A stretch of 57,999 nt of DNA from Draconibacterium aestuarii (GCA_026671195.1 JAPOHD010000060.1:1-57999); one strand, 5' to 3'; numbered from the stretch's first letter, positions 44,355 to 54,033 are shown. Numbers and translations: made by a program. The notes: generated by a model not told the origin, from the letters alone.

Positions 44355-45806
44355 TTACAGTTCTTTACGTAAACGTGCCACAGGAACACCCAATTGTTCG
44401 CGATATTTTGCGACAGTCCGTCTGGCAATATTATACGATTTTTCTTTTAATATCTGAGCCAGTTTTTCATCGGTTAAAGGCTTGTGTTTGTCTTCATTAC
44501 CAATACATTCCTGTAAAATCTTTTTAATCTCGCGCGTTGAAACTTCTTCACCGTCATCCTTTTGCATTCCTTCCGAAAAGAAATATTTTAGCGGATAAAT
44601 TCCAAAGTGTGTTTGAATGTATTTACTGTTCGAAACCCTCGAAATGGTAGAAATATCAAGATTTGTACGTTCGGCAATATCTTTTAAAATCATAGGACGA
44701 AGTTTTGTTTCGTCTCCTTCCTGAAAGTATTCCTTTTGGAAGCTTATAATTTCTGACATAGTAAGCAACAAAGTTGTTTGTCGCTGTTGAATTGCATCGA
44801 TAAACCATTTGGCCGAATCAATTTTCTGCTTCACAAAAAGCACGGCTTCCTTGTCGTTTTTTTGCGTTTTCTGGCTTTCACTCAAATTGCGCAACATATC
44901 CTGATAGGTGTCGTTGATAATAAGGTTGGGTACATTTCGCTGATTTAACGAAAGATTCAACTCTCCATCCAAATTATCCAAAATAAAATCAGGAACAATA
45001 TGCTGGTTTGATTTATTTAAAGGATTACTGTAAGAACTTCCCGGCTTAGGATTCAACTTTAACACCAGATCGATACCTTCCTTCAGCTCTTCTTCCGAAA
45101 GCTCGAGTTTGGCACGAATTTTATCGTAATGTTTTTTGGTAAATTCACTGAAAAAGTCTTTAACAATGGTTTTTGCCAAATCATACTTCCTGCCTTCTTT
45201 TCGGTTTAACTGAAGTAACAGGCACTCTCGCAAATCGCGTGCACCAACCCCGGGTGGATCAAATTCCTGAATTGCCCACAGAATGTTTTTTAGCTTTTCC
45301 TCCGGTACATCAAGGTTCATATTAAAAGCCAGGTCATCACTTATCGACATCAAATCGCGGCGCAAATAACCGTCGTCATCAATATTCCCGATAATGTATT
45401 CGGCCAGTGCCTGTTCTTCTTCCGAAAGACTCACCAAACCCAGCTGCTCGTATAAAAATTCGTGAAATGTAGTTCCTACCGAAAACGGAACATCGATGTA
45501 CTTGTCGTCTTTCGAAAAATTGTTGGTATTTAATTTATAGGTTGGTATTTCTTCGTCCTCGTAATAATCATCCACAGAAAACTCTTCGTTGTCGCGATCC
45601 CGGATTTCGTCACCTTCCTGATCGCTACCTTCATCAACCTGTGCCGGATTATCAGATTCCAATTCCAAAACGGGATTTTCTTCCAACTCCTTTTTTATGC
45701 GTTGCTCCAATTGCATAGTTGGGATTTCCAAAAGCTTGATCACCTGTATTTGTTGAGGAGACAGCTTCTGAAGCAGCTTCTGTTGTAATGTTAGTTTTTG
45801 CTCCAT
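44355..45806 (-). CDS. rpoN: RNA polymerase sigma-54 factor
   Basis: A 483-residue sigma factor. The Gln/Leu-rich activator-interacting region I is at the N-terminus (LTLQQKLLQKLSPQQIQVIKLL), an acidic region II follows (about 50-90), then the core-binding domain and the C-terminal RpoN box ARRTVAKYREQLGVP (near residue 465). It directs transcription from -24/-12 promoters and needs an AAA+ activator, none of which is in this window. Confidence 0.97.
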   Translation of the reverse strand: MEQKLTLQQKLLQKLSPQQIQVIKLLEIPTMQLEQRIKKELEENPVLELESDNPAQVDEGSDQEGDEIRDRDNEEFSVDDYYEDEEIPTYKLNTNNFSKDDKYIDVPFSVGTTFHEFLYEQLGLVSLSEEEQALAEYIIGNIDDDGYLRRDLMSISDDLAFNMNLDVPEEKLKNILWAIQEFDPPGVGARDLRECLLLQLNRKEGRKYDLAKTIVKDFFSEFTKKHYDKIRAKLELSEEELKEGIDLVLKLNPKPGSSYSNPLNKSNQHIVPDFILDNLDGELNLSLNQRNVPNLIINDTYQDMLRNLSESQKTQKNDKEAVLFVKQKIDSAKWFIDAIQQRQTTLLLTMSEIISFQKEYFQEGDETKLRPMILKDIAERTNLDISTISRVSNSKYIQTHFGIYPLKYFFSEGMQKDDGEEVSTREIKKILQECIGNEDKHKPLTDEKLAQILKEKSYNIARRTVAKYREQLGVPVARLRKEL

Positions 45807-45868
45807 ATCCCAATTGTTAACTCCGTAAATTTAATATTTTTTTCGGAGCACGCTTCTAAAAATGTTTT

Positions 45869-47305
45869 TTAGAACTCTGCATTTTTAGGTGTACGGGGGA
45901 AGGCAATTACATCGCGAATATTACCCATACCTGTAACAAACAAGATAAAGCGCTCGAAACCAAGACCAAAGCCACTGTGTTCAACCGATCCAAATCGACG
46001 GGTATCCAAATACCAGTCCATTTCTTCTGCCGGAATATCCATTTCTTTCATGCGTGTTTCCAGTTTTTCAAGGTTTTCTTCACGTTGCGAACCTCCAATA
46101 ATTTCACCAATTCCGGGAAACAGAACATCCATAGCACCAACGGTTTTTCCGTCGTTGTTTTGTTTCATATAGAATGCTTTAATGTCTTTCGGATAATCCG
46201 TTAAAATTACCGGACATTTAAAGTGTTTTTCAACCAGGTAACGTTCATGTTCACTTTGCAGGTCGGTTCCCCAATCTACCGGAAACTGGAATTTCTTTTT
46301 CTTGAAAGGTTTTGAATTTCGAAGAATATCGATCGCCTCGGTATATGTAATTCGAATAAAATCGTTGTTCAATACAAATTCCAGTTTTTCAATTAGGTCC
46401 ATCGAACGCTGGTCCTCTGGTTTCCCTTTTTCCTCTTGTTTTAAACGCTCGGCCAGGAATTTCAAATCTTCCATACAGTTTTCCAATGCGTATTTAATAC
46501 ACGATTTCAGAAAATCTTCGGCCAAATCCATGTTGTCTTTCAAATCGTAGAAAGCCATTTCCGGCTCAATCATCCAAAACTCGGCCAAATGGCGGGTTGT
46601 GTTTGAATTCTCGGCTCGGAATGTTGGCCCAAAGGTGTAAATCTCGCCCAAAGCCAAAGCTCCGAGTTCGCCTTCCAACTGACCAGAAACAGTTAAGTTG
46701 GTAGCTTTCCCAAAGAAATCTTGTGAGAAATCTATCTGACCGTCTTCTGTTAAAGGCGGATTTTTAGGATCTAAAGTTGAAACGCGGAACATTTGTCCGG
46801 CACCCTCTGCATCGCTTGCCGTAATAATTGGCGTATGCAGGTAATTAAATCCCTTTTCGTTAAAATATTTATGAATGGCAAAAGCCATAGCATGACGAAT
46901 GCGGAAAACTGCACTAAACGTATTTGTGCGAAAACGTAAGTGTGCATTTTCGCGCAAAAATTCCAACGAGTGTTTTTTGGGCTGAATTGGATATTTATCA
47001 GGATCGGCACCACCTAAAAGCACCAACTCCTTTGCGTTAAGTTCAATCTTTTGGCCGCTACCAGCCGATTCTACCAATTCGCCCTTTACAGAGATGGCAG
47101 CCCCGGTATTAATATCACGCAAAAGTGTTTCGTCGAAACTTTCAACATCAACAACTATTTGTAAATTATTTATTGTAGAACCATCATTTAAGGCAATAAA
47201 ATTCACATTTTTACTTCCTCGTTTTGTTCGTACCCAACCTTTGGCAACCACTTCGCTGCCAGCCTTTCCATCCTTTAGAATGTCCTTAATTTTCAAACGT
47301 GTCAT
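45869..47305 (-). CDS. asnS: Asparagine--tRNA ligase
   Basis: A 478-residue class IIb synthetase: N-terminal OB fold ([25 protein letters not shown]), then motif 2 ([23 protein letters not shown]) and motif 3 ([21 protein letters not shown]). The [10 protein letters not shown] variant and IGGSQREE block fit AsnRS rather than AspRS. Monocistronic, with its own promoter. Confidence 0.97.
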   Translation of the reverse strand: MTRLKIKDILKDGKAGSEVVAKGWVRTKRGSKNVNFIALNDGSTINNLQIVVDVESFDETLLRDINTGAAISVKGELVESAGSGQKIELNAKELVLLGGADPDKYPIQPKKHSLEFLRENAHLRFRTNTFSAVFRIRHAMAFAIHKYFNEKGFNYLHTPIITASDAEGAGQMFRVSTLDPKNPPLTEDGQIDFSQDFFGKATNLTVSGQLEGELGALALGEIYTFGPTFRAENSNTTRHLAEFWMIEPEMAFYDLKDNMDLAEDFLKSCIKYALENCMEDLKFLAERLKQEEKGKPEDQRSMDLIEKLEFVLNNDFIRITYTEAIDILRNSKPFKKKKFQFPVDWGTDLQSEHERYLVEKHFKCPVILTDYPKDIKAFYMKQNNDGKTVGAMDVLFPGIGEIIGGSQREENLEKLETRMKEMDIPAEEMDWYLDTRRFGSVEHSGFGLGFERFILFVTGMGNIRDVIAFPRTPKNAEF

Positions 47306-47372
47306 GATGTTCTTTTTGATTCACTATTTTTTATTCCAGCCTATGGCTTTTCTCTGTTTAATTTCGAGGATA

Positions 47373-47380
47373 CAAATTTA
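47373..47380 (-). promoter_or_regulatory. -7 box of asnS
   Basis: CAAATTTA reads TAAATTTG on the minus strand, a perfect TAnnTTTG, giving a leader of about 60 nt. A TGTTTAT stretch about 20 bp upstream may serve as the -33 box. Confidence 0.55.
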
Positions 47381-47460
47381 TACTTTCTGTCCAATAAACA
47401 GGTAGTTGAGTATAAATTCGATGTTTTTTTAATGAAACAGCAATAAAGTGATACCAAAAA

Positions 47461-47493
47461 CAAAAAAAGCTGCCCGACAATCAGACAGCTTTT
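47461..47493 (-). terminator. Intrinsic terminator after the DUF2202 gene
   Basis: On the minus strand AAAAGCTG pairs with CAGCTTTT around a 13-nt loop and extends into seven T. It closes the sigma-factor operon. Confidence 0.8.
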
Positions 47494-47511
47494 CTTTGTA
47501 GGCACATTTAC

Positions 47512-48402
47512 CTATCCCCTACCATTTGAATTTCCGTTGCCGTTTGTGCCTTGTTTGCCATTTGAAGTTCCCGAATTGGTTTGTGTACCATCGCAAACTC
47601 CTGTTCCGTCTCCTGAATTACTGCTTCCATTCTGACCGGCATTTTGTGCCCCCGATTGTGTGCCATCGCAAGTACCTGTTCCGGCATTATTACTTCCGTT
47701 TTTCCCGTTTGAATTTCCCTGGCCATTTCCGTTTCGTCCAGAAGACCCAGCCAAAATTGCCTCAAACGTTTCTGCAGAAATGTAGGTTGGTTCAAAATCA
47801 GTTATTCCCAAACCGGCCAGTACATTTATAAAGGCACGCATATGATTTTCAGAACCTGCCAAAAGATTTCCATAAACACGTATTACATCCGCATTTTCCA
47901 CTTCATCCAACAAATTCATCAGGTCGGCAATATCCAGATCTTCAATTGTTGCCCCCACTTTTAAAGCAGCTTCCAGGCTCTCTTCGCCCTGCTCAATTAA
48001 ACTGGCATATAAAGCAGTAAAATCCGGATCATTAAACTCGCCTTCATCGCCTAATTCAGGATATTCCTCTTCATACCCCTCAAGCAAATTTAAAACGGCA
48101 TTTACATGTGCCAGTTCGCTATTTGCGATATTCTGAAAAATGGGTTCGCTGTACGTTGCATAAAAATACAAATATACATCGCGTGCCAGTTTTTCTTCTT
48201 CAAGCATTTTTACAAGTCCTTCTGCTTCTGCTTCGGTCAATACGCCATCGTATGTACAAGAGTCTCCTGCTACAATTGCCCATTCTGCACTTTTGTCGGC
48301 CATTGCCAACGATTCGTCAACACGCTCTGTTTCTGAACAGGCTGCAAATAAAAGAGCCAAACCTGCTACTACTAAAATGTTTGTTAATTTTCTTGTTTCC
48401 AT
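47512..48402 (-). CDS. DUF2202 ferritin-like lipoprotein with Gly/Asn-rich tail
   Basis: A 296-residue lipoprotein (lipobox LLFAACSETE). Residues about 50-215 form a DUF2202 four-helix domain with ferritin-like metal-ligand patterns (EEEKLARDVYLYFY, NSELAHVNAV, GSENHMRAF). Residues 216-296 are a low-complexity Gly/Asn/Ser tail with two CDGTQ elements, so possible cysteine ligands. Last gene of the six-gene sigma-factor operon. It may hold or oxidise a metal at the cell surface. Confidence 0.8.
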   Translation of the reverse strand: METRKLTNILVVAGLALLFAACSETERVDESLAMADKSAEWAIVAGDSCTYDGVLTEAEAEGLVKMLEEEKLARDVYLYFYATYSEPIFQNIANSELAHVNAVLNLLEGYEEEYPELGDEGEFNDPDFTALYASLIEQGEESLEAALKVGATIEDLDIADLMNLLDEVENADVIRVYGNLLAGSENHMRAFINVLAGLGITDFEPTYISAETFEAILAGSSGRNGNGQGNSNGKNGSNNAGTGTCDGTQSGAQNAGQNGSSNSGDGTGVCDGTQTNSGTSNGKQGTNGNGNSNGRG

Positions 48403-48450
48403 CTTTTCAAAATTTTAATATTTAACTACATTTATTTAATTAAACTTACT

Positions 48451-49101
48451 TTATTCAATTTTTTCAAATCCTTCGTCGTTTATATCTTGGGTACTTTGTC
48501 TGACACAAGTGTCCTGGTACCTGGCCCTTCCCGCTCCACGGCCATAGCCTGCATTTCGCCCGCTGAAGTTGTTTCGGCAATTGCTCCAGGCTCCATTCCC
48601 CCTACTGTTCTGAAAGTTACCTCCTCTGCCACGGAAAGCGGCATTTCCGGAATTCCCTCTGCCAGCATTTCCACATGCAAAATTTCCTCTTCCATTTCCG
48701 CCATTGCCCCTGGCAAACTGTTGATTACGCCCATAATTTCCGTATGTGTGTAACTGATCATATTGCTTTTGCTGGTCGGCAGTCAATACACTTTTTACTG
48801 ATTTCCGGTGTGCCTCCACTTTTTTAAGCATCTCTGTCCTTATTTCGCTGCTCTCAACTGCATTAATTGTTGAGCGGCGTTTTATTCGCAATTCATCCAT
48901 TTCGCTTTGATGCTGATCCTCCATTTTTGCAATTTGTGATTGCTGCGTTTCGGTTAATCCTGAAATTTGGCTCAGACAACCCACATTTTTGTTGTAATCC
49001 GACCTGTTTCCTTCTCGCCAGCCCTGTGCAAAAACAGTTGCACTTGTTAAAATCAGGGCAAAGAACACCCAGGCAATGTTTTGTAACTTGCTCGTTTTCA
49101 T
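48451..49101 (-). CDS. Spy/CpxP-like periplasmic protein with Arg/Gly/Asn-rich tail
   Basis: A 216-residue exported protein (signal ending TVFAQ). Residues about 40-110 have the LTxxQ-type helical hairpin of Spy/CpxP chaperones and metal sensors: GLTETQQSQIAKMEDQHQSEM ... VLTADQQKQYDQL. The second half is almost all Gly, Asn, Arg and Phe (GNGGNGRGNFACGNAG) with scattered Cys. It lies between the ZraP-like and DUF2202 genes and is probably induced by the operon's own sigma factor. Confidence 0.75.
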   Translation of the reverse strand: MKTSKLQNIAWVFFALILTSATVFAQGWREGNRSDYNKNVGCLSQISGLTETQQSQIAKMEDQHQSEMDELRIKRRSTINAVESSEIRTEMLKKVEAHRKSVKSVLTADQQKQYDQLHTYGNYGRNQQFARGNGGNGRGNFACGNAGRGNSGNAAFRGRGGNFQNSRGNGAWSNCRNNFSGRNAGYGRGAGRARYQDTCVRQSTQDINDEGFEKIE

Positions 49102-49124
49102 TGTTTTATTATTTTAATGATTAA

Positions 49125-49655
49125 TTATTGCGGTCCACGACCTTTGCCTCTGCCTCCACGTCGAGGCAACGAAACATCTTCTTTAGATTTTGACATTGTT
49201 AGAAAAATCTCATTCAGCTTTTGTTGCTGATCCTCATCACACACTTCCTTCATATCCAGGTAATATTGAATCGTCAGTTTTTTCAGATCGGAATGCAGAT
49301 TTCCAATGTTTTCTGAAATGGAATCCAGTTCTTCCTTACCCGGACTTTGTTGTCCCATTTCTTCCACCATTTTAATCCGCAAGTCTTCCAACTGGTTCGA
49401 AATCCGGCGTGCACTCCGGTTGTATTCTCGGTTCAATTCCCTGAAAATATCCATTTGGTCTTGCCTCAGGTTTAGCTGCTCCCTAAAAAACCGGGTACGC
49501 TGTTCCGAAGGCATTTCAACTTGTTGTTTCTGTTTTTCTGCAGCTTTTTTATCTTGCTGTTTATGGTACCAAAACGAAATCCCCATCGACAGGCTGGTTG
49601 CCGCCAGAATAACGATCACCCAAATTAATATGCGATATGTATTTTTTGATACCAT
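49125..49655 (-). CDS. Periplasmic heavy-metal-sensor-like (ZraP/CnrX-type) protein
   Basis: A 176-residue protein anchored by one N-terminal membrane helix (ILIWVIVILAATSLSMGISFWYH) and carrying a helical hairpin with FFREQLNLRQDQMDIFRELNREYN and KKLTIQYYLDMKEVCDEDQQQKLNEIF, the pattern of CnrX/ZraP-like sensors. The tail is basic (RRGGRGKGRGPQ). It starts 3 bp before the anti-sigma stop, so it is tightly coupled to it and may modulate the anti-sigma factor. Confidence 0.8.
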   Translation of the reverse strand: MVSKNTYRILIWVIVILAATSLSMGISFWYHKQQDKKAAEKQKQQVEMPSEQRTRFFREQLNLRQDQMDIFRELNREYNRSARRISNQLEDLRIKMVEEMGQQSPGKEELDSISENIGNLHSDLKKLTIQYYLDMKEVCDEDQQQKLNEIFLTMSKSKEDVSLPRRGGRGKGRGPQ

Positions 49656-49658
49656 AGT

Positions 49659-50090
49659 TTATTCCATTAAAAATGCTTCGATCGGCTCTGCATCCATTTC
49701 ATTTAAATACGGGATCATCTGCATTTCATTCAGGCCATCATTACCGGTTGCCGAATGGTAAGGTTGCCCCATTTTTATTCCTCCGTAAACAGCCAGCACC
49801 AGAAGTATTGAAAAAGTAACAGGCTGCAGCACCCTTACCAATAGCGGACGTCCAACAACTTGTTCCTGCTCCTGGTTTTCGAGCCGGGCTTTTACACGTG
49901 TATAAAAAAACGGATTTACTTCAACCGCTTTTTCTACTTCTAAAATACCGAATGTTTTTTTCATTTCTTCAGCAAACAGAGCACAATCGGGGCAGCTGTT
50001 CAGATGCTCCCGGACCTCCTTCATTTCTGAATCGGGCAGCTCCTTCTCAAGAAAGAAAATTAAGTTGTTATGTACTGCTTTGCATTTCAT
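49659..50090 (-). CDS. Membrane anti-sigma factor with zinc-finger N-terminus
   Basis: A 143-residue protein. The N-terminus carries an HC2-type anti-sigma motif, His near 38 with CPDC (EVREHLNSCPDCALFAEEM), and a single membrane segment lies near residues 92-108 (FSILLVLAVYGGIKMG). It should hold the co-encoded ECF sigma factor inactive until an envelope signal. The gene follows the sigma gene by 48 bp. Confidence 0.85.
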   Translation of the reverse strand: MKCKAVHNNLIFFLEKELPDSEMKEVREHLNSCPDCALFAEEMKKTFGILEVEKAVEVNPFFYTRVKARLENQEQEQVVGRPLLVRVLQPVTFSILLVLAVYGGIKMGQPYHSATGNDGLNEMQMIPYLNEMDAEPIEAFLME

Positions 50091-50138
50091 TGTTTCAGTA
50101 TTTATTTATATGACACACTCTGTATTAAAAACTTGCGC

Positions 50139-50720
50139 TTACATGCACTTTTTTTGGTAACACTTGTATAATTTTTTTTGCAATGCTTTTTTTGCCCGGA
50201 AAAGCAGGGATTCGACCGACGAAACCGACAGCTCCATCACCTCTGCAATTTCCTGGTAAGAAAGTTCTTCGTATTTACTTAAGGTAAAAGCTACTTTCTG
50301 ATTTTTGGGCAGCTCATTAATGGCTTCATACAAAATGGTTGCCCGCTGTTTATTTTCCAGTTCAAACTCCGGCTGATCCGAATTTGAAGATTCGAGTTGT
50401 TGCAACTGTTTATTTTTTGCACTTACCTCATCTTCAAACGAATGAAACCACCGGTTTTTTTTATTGTCGCGAATGTGATTTAACGAACGGTTTACTGCAA
50501 TTCGATACAACCAGGTGGATAGTTTCGAGTCGGCTCTGAATTTTTGAATATTCCGATACACCTCGATAAAAACATCCTGTGCAATATCCTCGGCATCTTC
50601 GCGGTTATGTACCAACCCAAAACAAGTATTCACCACCAGTTTCTGATGGGTTTCAACCAGTTTTTTAAAAGCAAGCTCGCTGCCTTGTTTTAGTTGTTCT
50701 ATAATTTCTGGATCGGACAT
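50139..50720 (-). CDS. ECF-family RNA polymerase sigma factor
   Basis: A 193-residue sigma-70 of the extracytoplasmic type: region 2 (RIAVNRSLNHIRDNKKNRW; DIAQDVFIEVYRNI) and region 4 (LPKNQKVAFTLSKYEELSYQEIAEVMELSVSSVESLLFRAKKAL). It is joined to its anti-sigma factor and to Spy/ZraP-like genes downstream, and is preceded by a DUF4405 membrane gene 39 bp upstream. Confidence 0.93.
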   Translation of the reverse strand: MSDPEIIEQLKQGSELAFKKLVETHQKLVVNTCFGLVHNREDAEDIAQDVFIEVYRNIQKFRADSKLSTWLYRIAVNRSLNHIRDNKKNRWFHSFEDEVSAKNKQLQQLESSNSDQPEFELENKQRATILYEAINELPKNQKVAFTLSKYEELSYQEIAEVMELSVSSVESLLFRAKKALQKKLYKCYQKKCM

Positions 50721-50759
50721 TTGCTCTCGAAAATTAGTACAAATCTCTTTTATTGGAAA

Positions 50760-51575
50760 TTATTCGGCTATTAATTTGTATACATCGCGTGGAGGAAGAT
50801 TATTGTTTTCGCCAATGGTACGCAAGGTTTCTGTTGGCCCGGCTTTTATTGCATTCTTCTCCAGTATTGAAATTAATTCGTCAACCGGTTTATTTAATTC
50901 AGCGGCAAAATCTTCAATGGTTTTCCGTCCAACACCCGATCCCTGCATTTGATTAGCTGCCTTTTTTGAAATAATTTCATATATGGCAATGGGTGTAGTG
51001 TTATTTTGTTCAGCTATTTGCTGCAAGGTTTGCTCGTTGGTATTTTCAAACACTATTTTATGAATATTCAGTTTCCTTGTAATTTCATCAACCGACGAAA
51101 GATCCATCTGATGGGCAAGCTCGGTTAGAGTTAATTGTTCGGCGTGCGGAACGGGTGCCCGCTCTTCAATCTTCTCCCACGAACCGGTAAAATGTTCGCC
51201 CAAATCCATCACTGTTTTGAATGGCGGTATTGACAAAACCGTACCGAAAAAGAGAACCAATACCAACAAGCTGGATAGAATAAGTTCACGTTTTTTATTA
51301 AAACCCGACCCCGATTTTGACTTTAGATAAGAAACAAAAGCTTTCCAGTTTACCGATAACAAATGAAAAATGGAGAGCACAATAAAACCAAACGAAAAGA
51401 TGGTGTGAATGGCCTGCCAGCCTTCTTTTGAGAAACCCCAAAGTGTCCAGTTTACCCAGTGTGCATAACGCCCGGGAGGCGACACATACAACATAATTCC
51501 CGAAAGTAAAATAATAAGTATCGCATAAGTTAAACCAAAACTTATAAATGCGCGCCAGCTAAATTTGTTCTTCAT
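50760..51575 (-). CDS. DUF4405 membrane protein with C-terminal helical repeats
   Basis: A 271-residue protein. Residues 1-120 hold three or four membrane helices with His39, His57 (EGWQAIHTIFSF) and His71 (SIFHLLSVNW) that could ligate b-type haem. Residues about 150-271 show four imperfect repeats of about 35 residues with the pattern TLxxIAxxNNxxPxxIYxII. It is the first gene of the sigma-factor operon and may be the redox or metal sensor, but this is inference. Confidence 0.75.
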   Translation of the reverse strand: MKNKFSWRAFISFGLTYAILIILLSGIMLYVSPPGRYAHWVNWTLWGFSKEGWQAIHTIFSFGFIVLSIFHLLSVNWKAFVSYLKSKSGSGFNKKRELILSSLLVLVLFFGTVLSIPPFKTVMDLGEHFTGSWEKIEERAPVPHAEQLTLTELAHQMDLSSVDEITRKLNIHKIVFENTNEQTLQQIAEQNNTTPIAIYEIISKKAANQMQGSGVGRKTIEDFAAELNKPVDELISILEKNAIKAGPTETLRTIGENNNLPPRDVYKLIAE

Positions 51576-51952
51576 CGTTATAATTAATTTCTGTTCAATT
51601 TTACTTTATGACACCCGGGAGGGAAAAAACTTGCGTTCAGGATCACATTTGTTCTGAATCGTTCGCTCTTCTCAATGTATCTCATTTAATCAAGCCCAAA
51701 CAAGTGATTCAATTGAGTAAAATTACGGATCACCGAAAAACGTAGGCGGTGCAAAAACAGATTACATGAAATTTCCTGCGAAGTGAGTGCCAGAAAATCA
51801 GACATAACTCTTTCAGGTATATATTTCAATTCACTGTTGTCCGGTAAAAAGTATTCATTATCAACAGCCCCTTCGCTTCATTTCATTACGCTGCCAATAC
51901 CCGGTTTCATGAAAGCATTTAATCTGAACAAGTACAAAAAACGCCATTAAAT

Positions 51953-52028
51953 GTCATTTCGACGAAGAATGAGGAGAAATCTTAAACTCAAACAGATTTC
52001 TCTCCGTCAGCCGGCGGATCGAAATGAC
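51953..52028. repeat. REP-like palindromic element, copy C
   Basis: A 76-bp element with ends GTCATTTCGA and TCGAAATGAC and an internal GAGAAATC..GATTTCTC stem. It lies in the 546-bp gap between the DUF4405 gene and the PpsR-type gene, where nothing else is recognisable. Confidence 0.85.
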
Positions 52029-52121
52029 AGCTTCAGAGTTCTGTTATTGCCTCATTATGTCATTAAAAAAATGGATGGCAACTCAGAATGACAGATGAAA
52101 GTAGTGATTCAGTATAAAAAT

Positions 52122-53021
52122 TTACGGATGAGGTGCAATATTGGGGCTGGTATTCTTTTGATCGTGATACGGTGATTCCAGTTTCCGCCCACGGTACTTA
52201 AACCGTTTCGACATAATATTCAGAATTTCGTTGGCTGTACTTTCAATGGGTTTATTCGAAACATTTATAACGGTAAAACCACCTTTGTCGAAAATAAAAA
52301 TGGCTTTTCGAATTTCCTCGCGCACCGCACGCTGATCAATGTAGGCTTCACTTTTATGATTGTTCCAGCTTTGCAATCGTTTCATTCGGTGTGCAATTAA
52401 CTGGCTGGCGCCAATGTGTAAACCAAAAACACGGTTTGGGTCTATCTCAAAAAGTTCGTCGGGAGGAGGTACTCCCGGAACCAGCGGAACATTTGCCACC
52501 CGCCAGCCATACATAGCCAGGTAAACACTGAGCGGAGTTTTGCCGGCACGCGATACGCCGGTTAATACGATTTCAGCATCGCGCAATCGTTGCGGACTCA
52601 TACCATCGTCTTGTGAAAGTGTAAACTCGATTGATTCAATCCGATCGAAATACTGGTGATTTAATTCCCTGTAAAGACCCGGATGTTTTAAGGGTTCAAC
52701 TTGCAACGTTTCATCCAGATAATCTGCCAGTTTGCCCATTAAATCGACCACCTCCACACCAAATTCTTCACAAATTTCATTTACTTTTTTGCGCAAATCA
52801 GGATTCACCATGGTATGAGCAACCAGTCCGCCATCGGTTTTGGCTTTCATTACTGTATCAAAAACCATATCCTCATCATCAACATGGGGAACAATAATTA
52901 TAGGAATATCGTTTTCCGGATATTGGATCAATATCGACTGTACAAGATTATTCCCTGCAATACCGCGCCCGCCGGAAACCACATAAATGGGCGAATGACC
53001 TGATTTTTTGCTCAAATTCAT
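52122..53021 (-). CDS. ppsR: Pyruvate, phosphate dikinase / PEP synthase regulatory kinase-pyrophosphorylase
   Basis: A 299-residue DUF299-family bifunctional regulator that inactivates PPDK or PEP synthase by ADP-dependent phosphorylation and reactivates it by pyrophosphorolysis. The nucleotide-binding loop LTGVSRAGKTPLSVYLA (about 148-164) and LVPGVPPPDELFEIDP are conserved. I start at ATG 53021 (MNLSKKSGHSPIYVV), which has AAAGGA before it; a start at 53090 adds 23 residues. The target enzyme is not in the window. Confidence 0.88.
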   Translation of the reverse strand: MNLSKKSGHSPIYVVSGGRGIAGNNLVQSILIQYPENDIPIIIVPHVDDEDMVFDTVMKAKTDGGLVAHTMVNPDLRKKVNEICEEFGVEVVDLMGKLADYLDETLQVEPLKHPGLYRELNHQYFDRIESIEFTLSQDDGMSPQRLRDAEIVLTGVSRAGKTPLSVYLAMYGWRVANVPLVPGVPPPDELFEIDPNRVFGLHIGASQLIAHRMKRLQSWNNHKSEAYIDQRAVREEIRKAIFIFDKGGFTVINVSNKPIESTANEILNIMSKRFKYRGRKLESPYHDQKNTSPNIAPHP

Positions 53022-53251
53022 TATTCCTTTTTCAGTAGAACAAAAAACAGCGCCTGCGGGTTTACGCATACAATAAATTAATTCGACCATGTTACCTGTT
53101 TTTTTCCGGTGGAGGCAAAACCATACAAAGAGCTTAAAATATGCGTTTTACCGAATGAATAACAATGGAATTAAAAAAGACGCGGGTTAAGGAGAATCAA
53201 CATCAAATATATTTATATTTAGTCCACTAAAAATAAATCAAAATCGAGACT

Positions 53252-53695
53252 ATGAAAAGATTAGTACTTTTTTTATTCCTGGGAATTTATGCCCTGACAG
53301 GATTTGCGCAGGAAGCCGACAAAATTGTAGGTGTTTGGTGGAACGACGAAAAAACCACAAAAATTGAGGTGGAGCAAAAAGAGGGAAAATACATTGGGAC
53401 TATCGTTTATATGATTCCTGAAAAATACGAAAACGGCCAGCCTCCCAAAGACGATGAAAATCCCGACGAATCGTTGCGCAACCGTTCGATTGTTGGGTTA
53501 CAAATTTTGAATGGATTTGAATACGACAAGAATAAAAAAGAATGGAAAAACGGTTCGATTTACGATCCCAAATCGGGGAAAACCTACGACTGTTACGGCT
53601 GGCTTGAAAGCGATGAGTTATTGAAACTAAAAGGTTTTGTGGCCGGAATCCGCTGGATGGGCAAAAGTTCTGAATGGTATAAAACAACGTTGTAG
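53252..53695 (+). CDS. Exported DUF2147 protein
   Basis: A 147-residue secreted protein (signal MKRLVLFLFLGIYALTGFAQ). The DUF2147 pattern is complete: VGVWWNDEKTTKIEVEQKEGKYIGTIVY, SIVGLQILNGFEYDKNKKEWKNGSIYDPKSGKTYDCYGWL, and LKGFVAGIRWMGKSSEWYK. A lipocalin-like beta fold is expected; the ligand is unknown. Monocistronic. Confidence 0.9.
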   Translation: MKRLVLFLFLGIYALTGFAQEADKIVGVWWNDEKTTKIEVEQKEGKYIGTIVYMIPEKYENGQPPKDDENPDESLRNRSIVGLQILNGFEYDKNKKEWKNGSIYDPKSGKTYDCYGWLESDELLKLKGFVAGIRWMGKSSEWYKTTL

Positions 53696-53796
53696 CTGAA
53701 GGTTGGGAGGGTCGTAAATTTTACACGCCCCTTCCTCTTATCTTACATATTATAACGAAATCCCGCTTTCTTAAAGTTCAAAAAATCCTCCAGCGC

Positions 53797-53911
53797 TGGC
53801 AACTCACCGGCCAATCGTCCCTCTCTGCGGGTAGAGAGAGAGGCGAGGGTGAGTCGGAACCAAACACCGTCGATTATACTTATTGACTCTCCCTGGTTTT
53901 TAATCTTTCAT
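53797..53911. repeat. DUF559-associated repeat, copy 1
   Basis: A 115-bp copy with a core of 49 bp that begins CCGGCCAATCGTCC and holds a hairpin CCCTCTCT..AGAGAG. It lies upstream of the DUF559 gene. A sequence around 53720-53748 (CCCCTTCCTCTTATC) also recurs at 54510-54535. Confidence 0.85.
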
Positions 53912-53932
53912 TCTGAAAAATTAAAAATCTGT

Positions 53933-53954
53933 CCCTCTCTGCACATAGAGAGGG
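53933..53954. other. Perfect hairpin between repeat copy 1 and the DUF559 gene
   Basis: CCCTCTCT pairs with AGAGAGGG around a 6-nt loop. The stem is the same as the one within the DUF559-associated repeat, but the flanks differ, so it is a related degenerate copy. Confidence 0.6.
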
Positions 53955-54033
53955 TATAAGAACGCAAGACAACCACACAACTTGCATTTGAATGAATCAA
54001 AAAAGTAATTTTATACTATTTCATAAATACATC

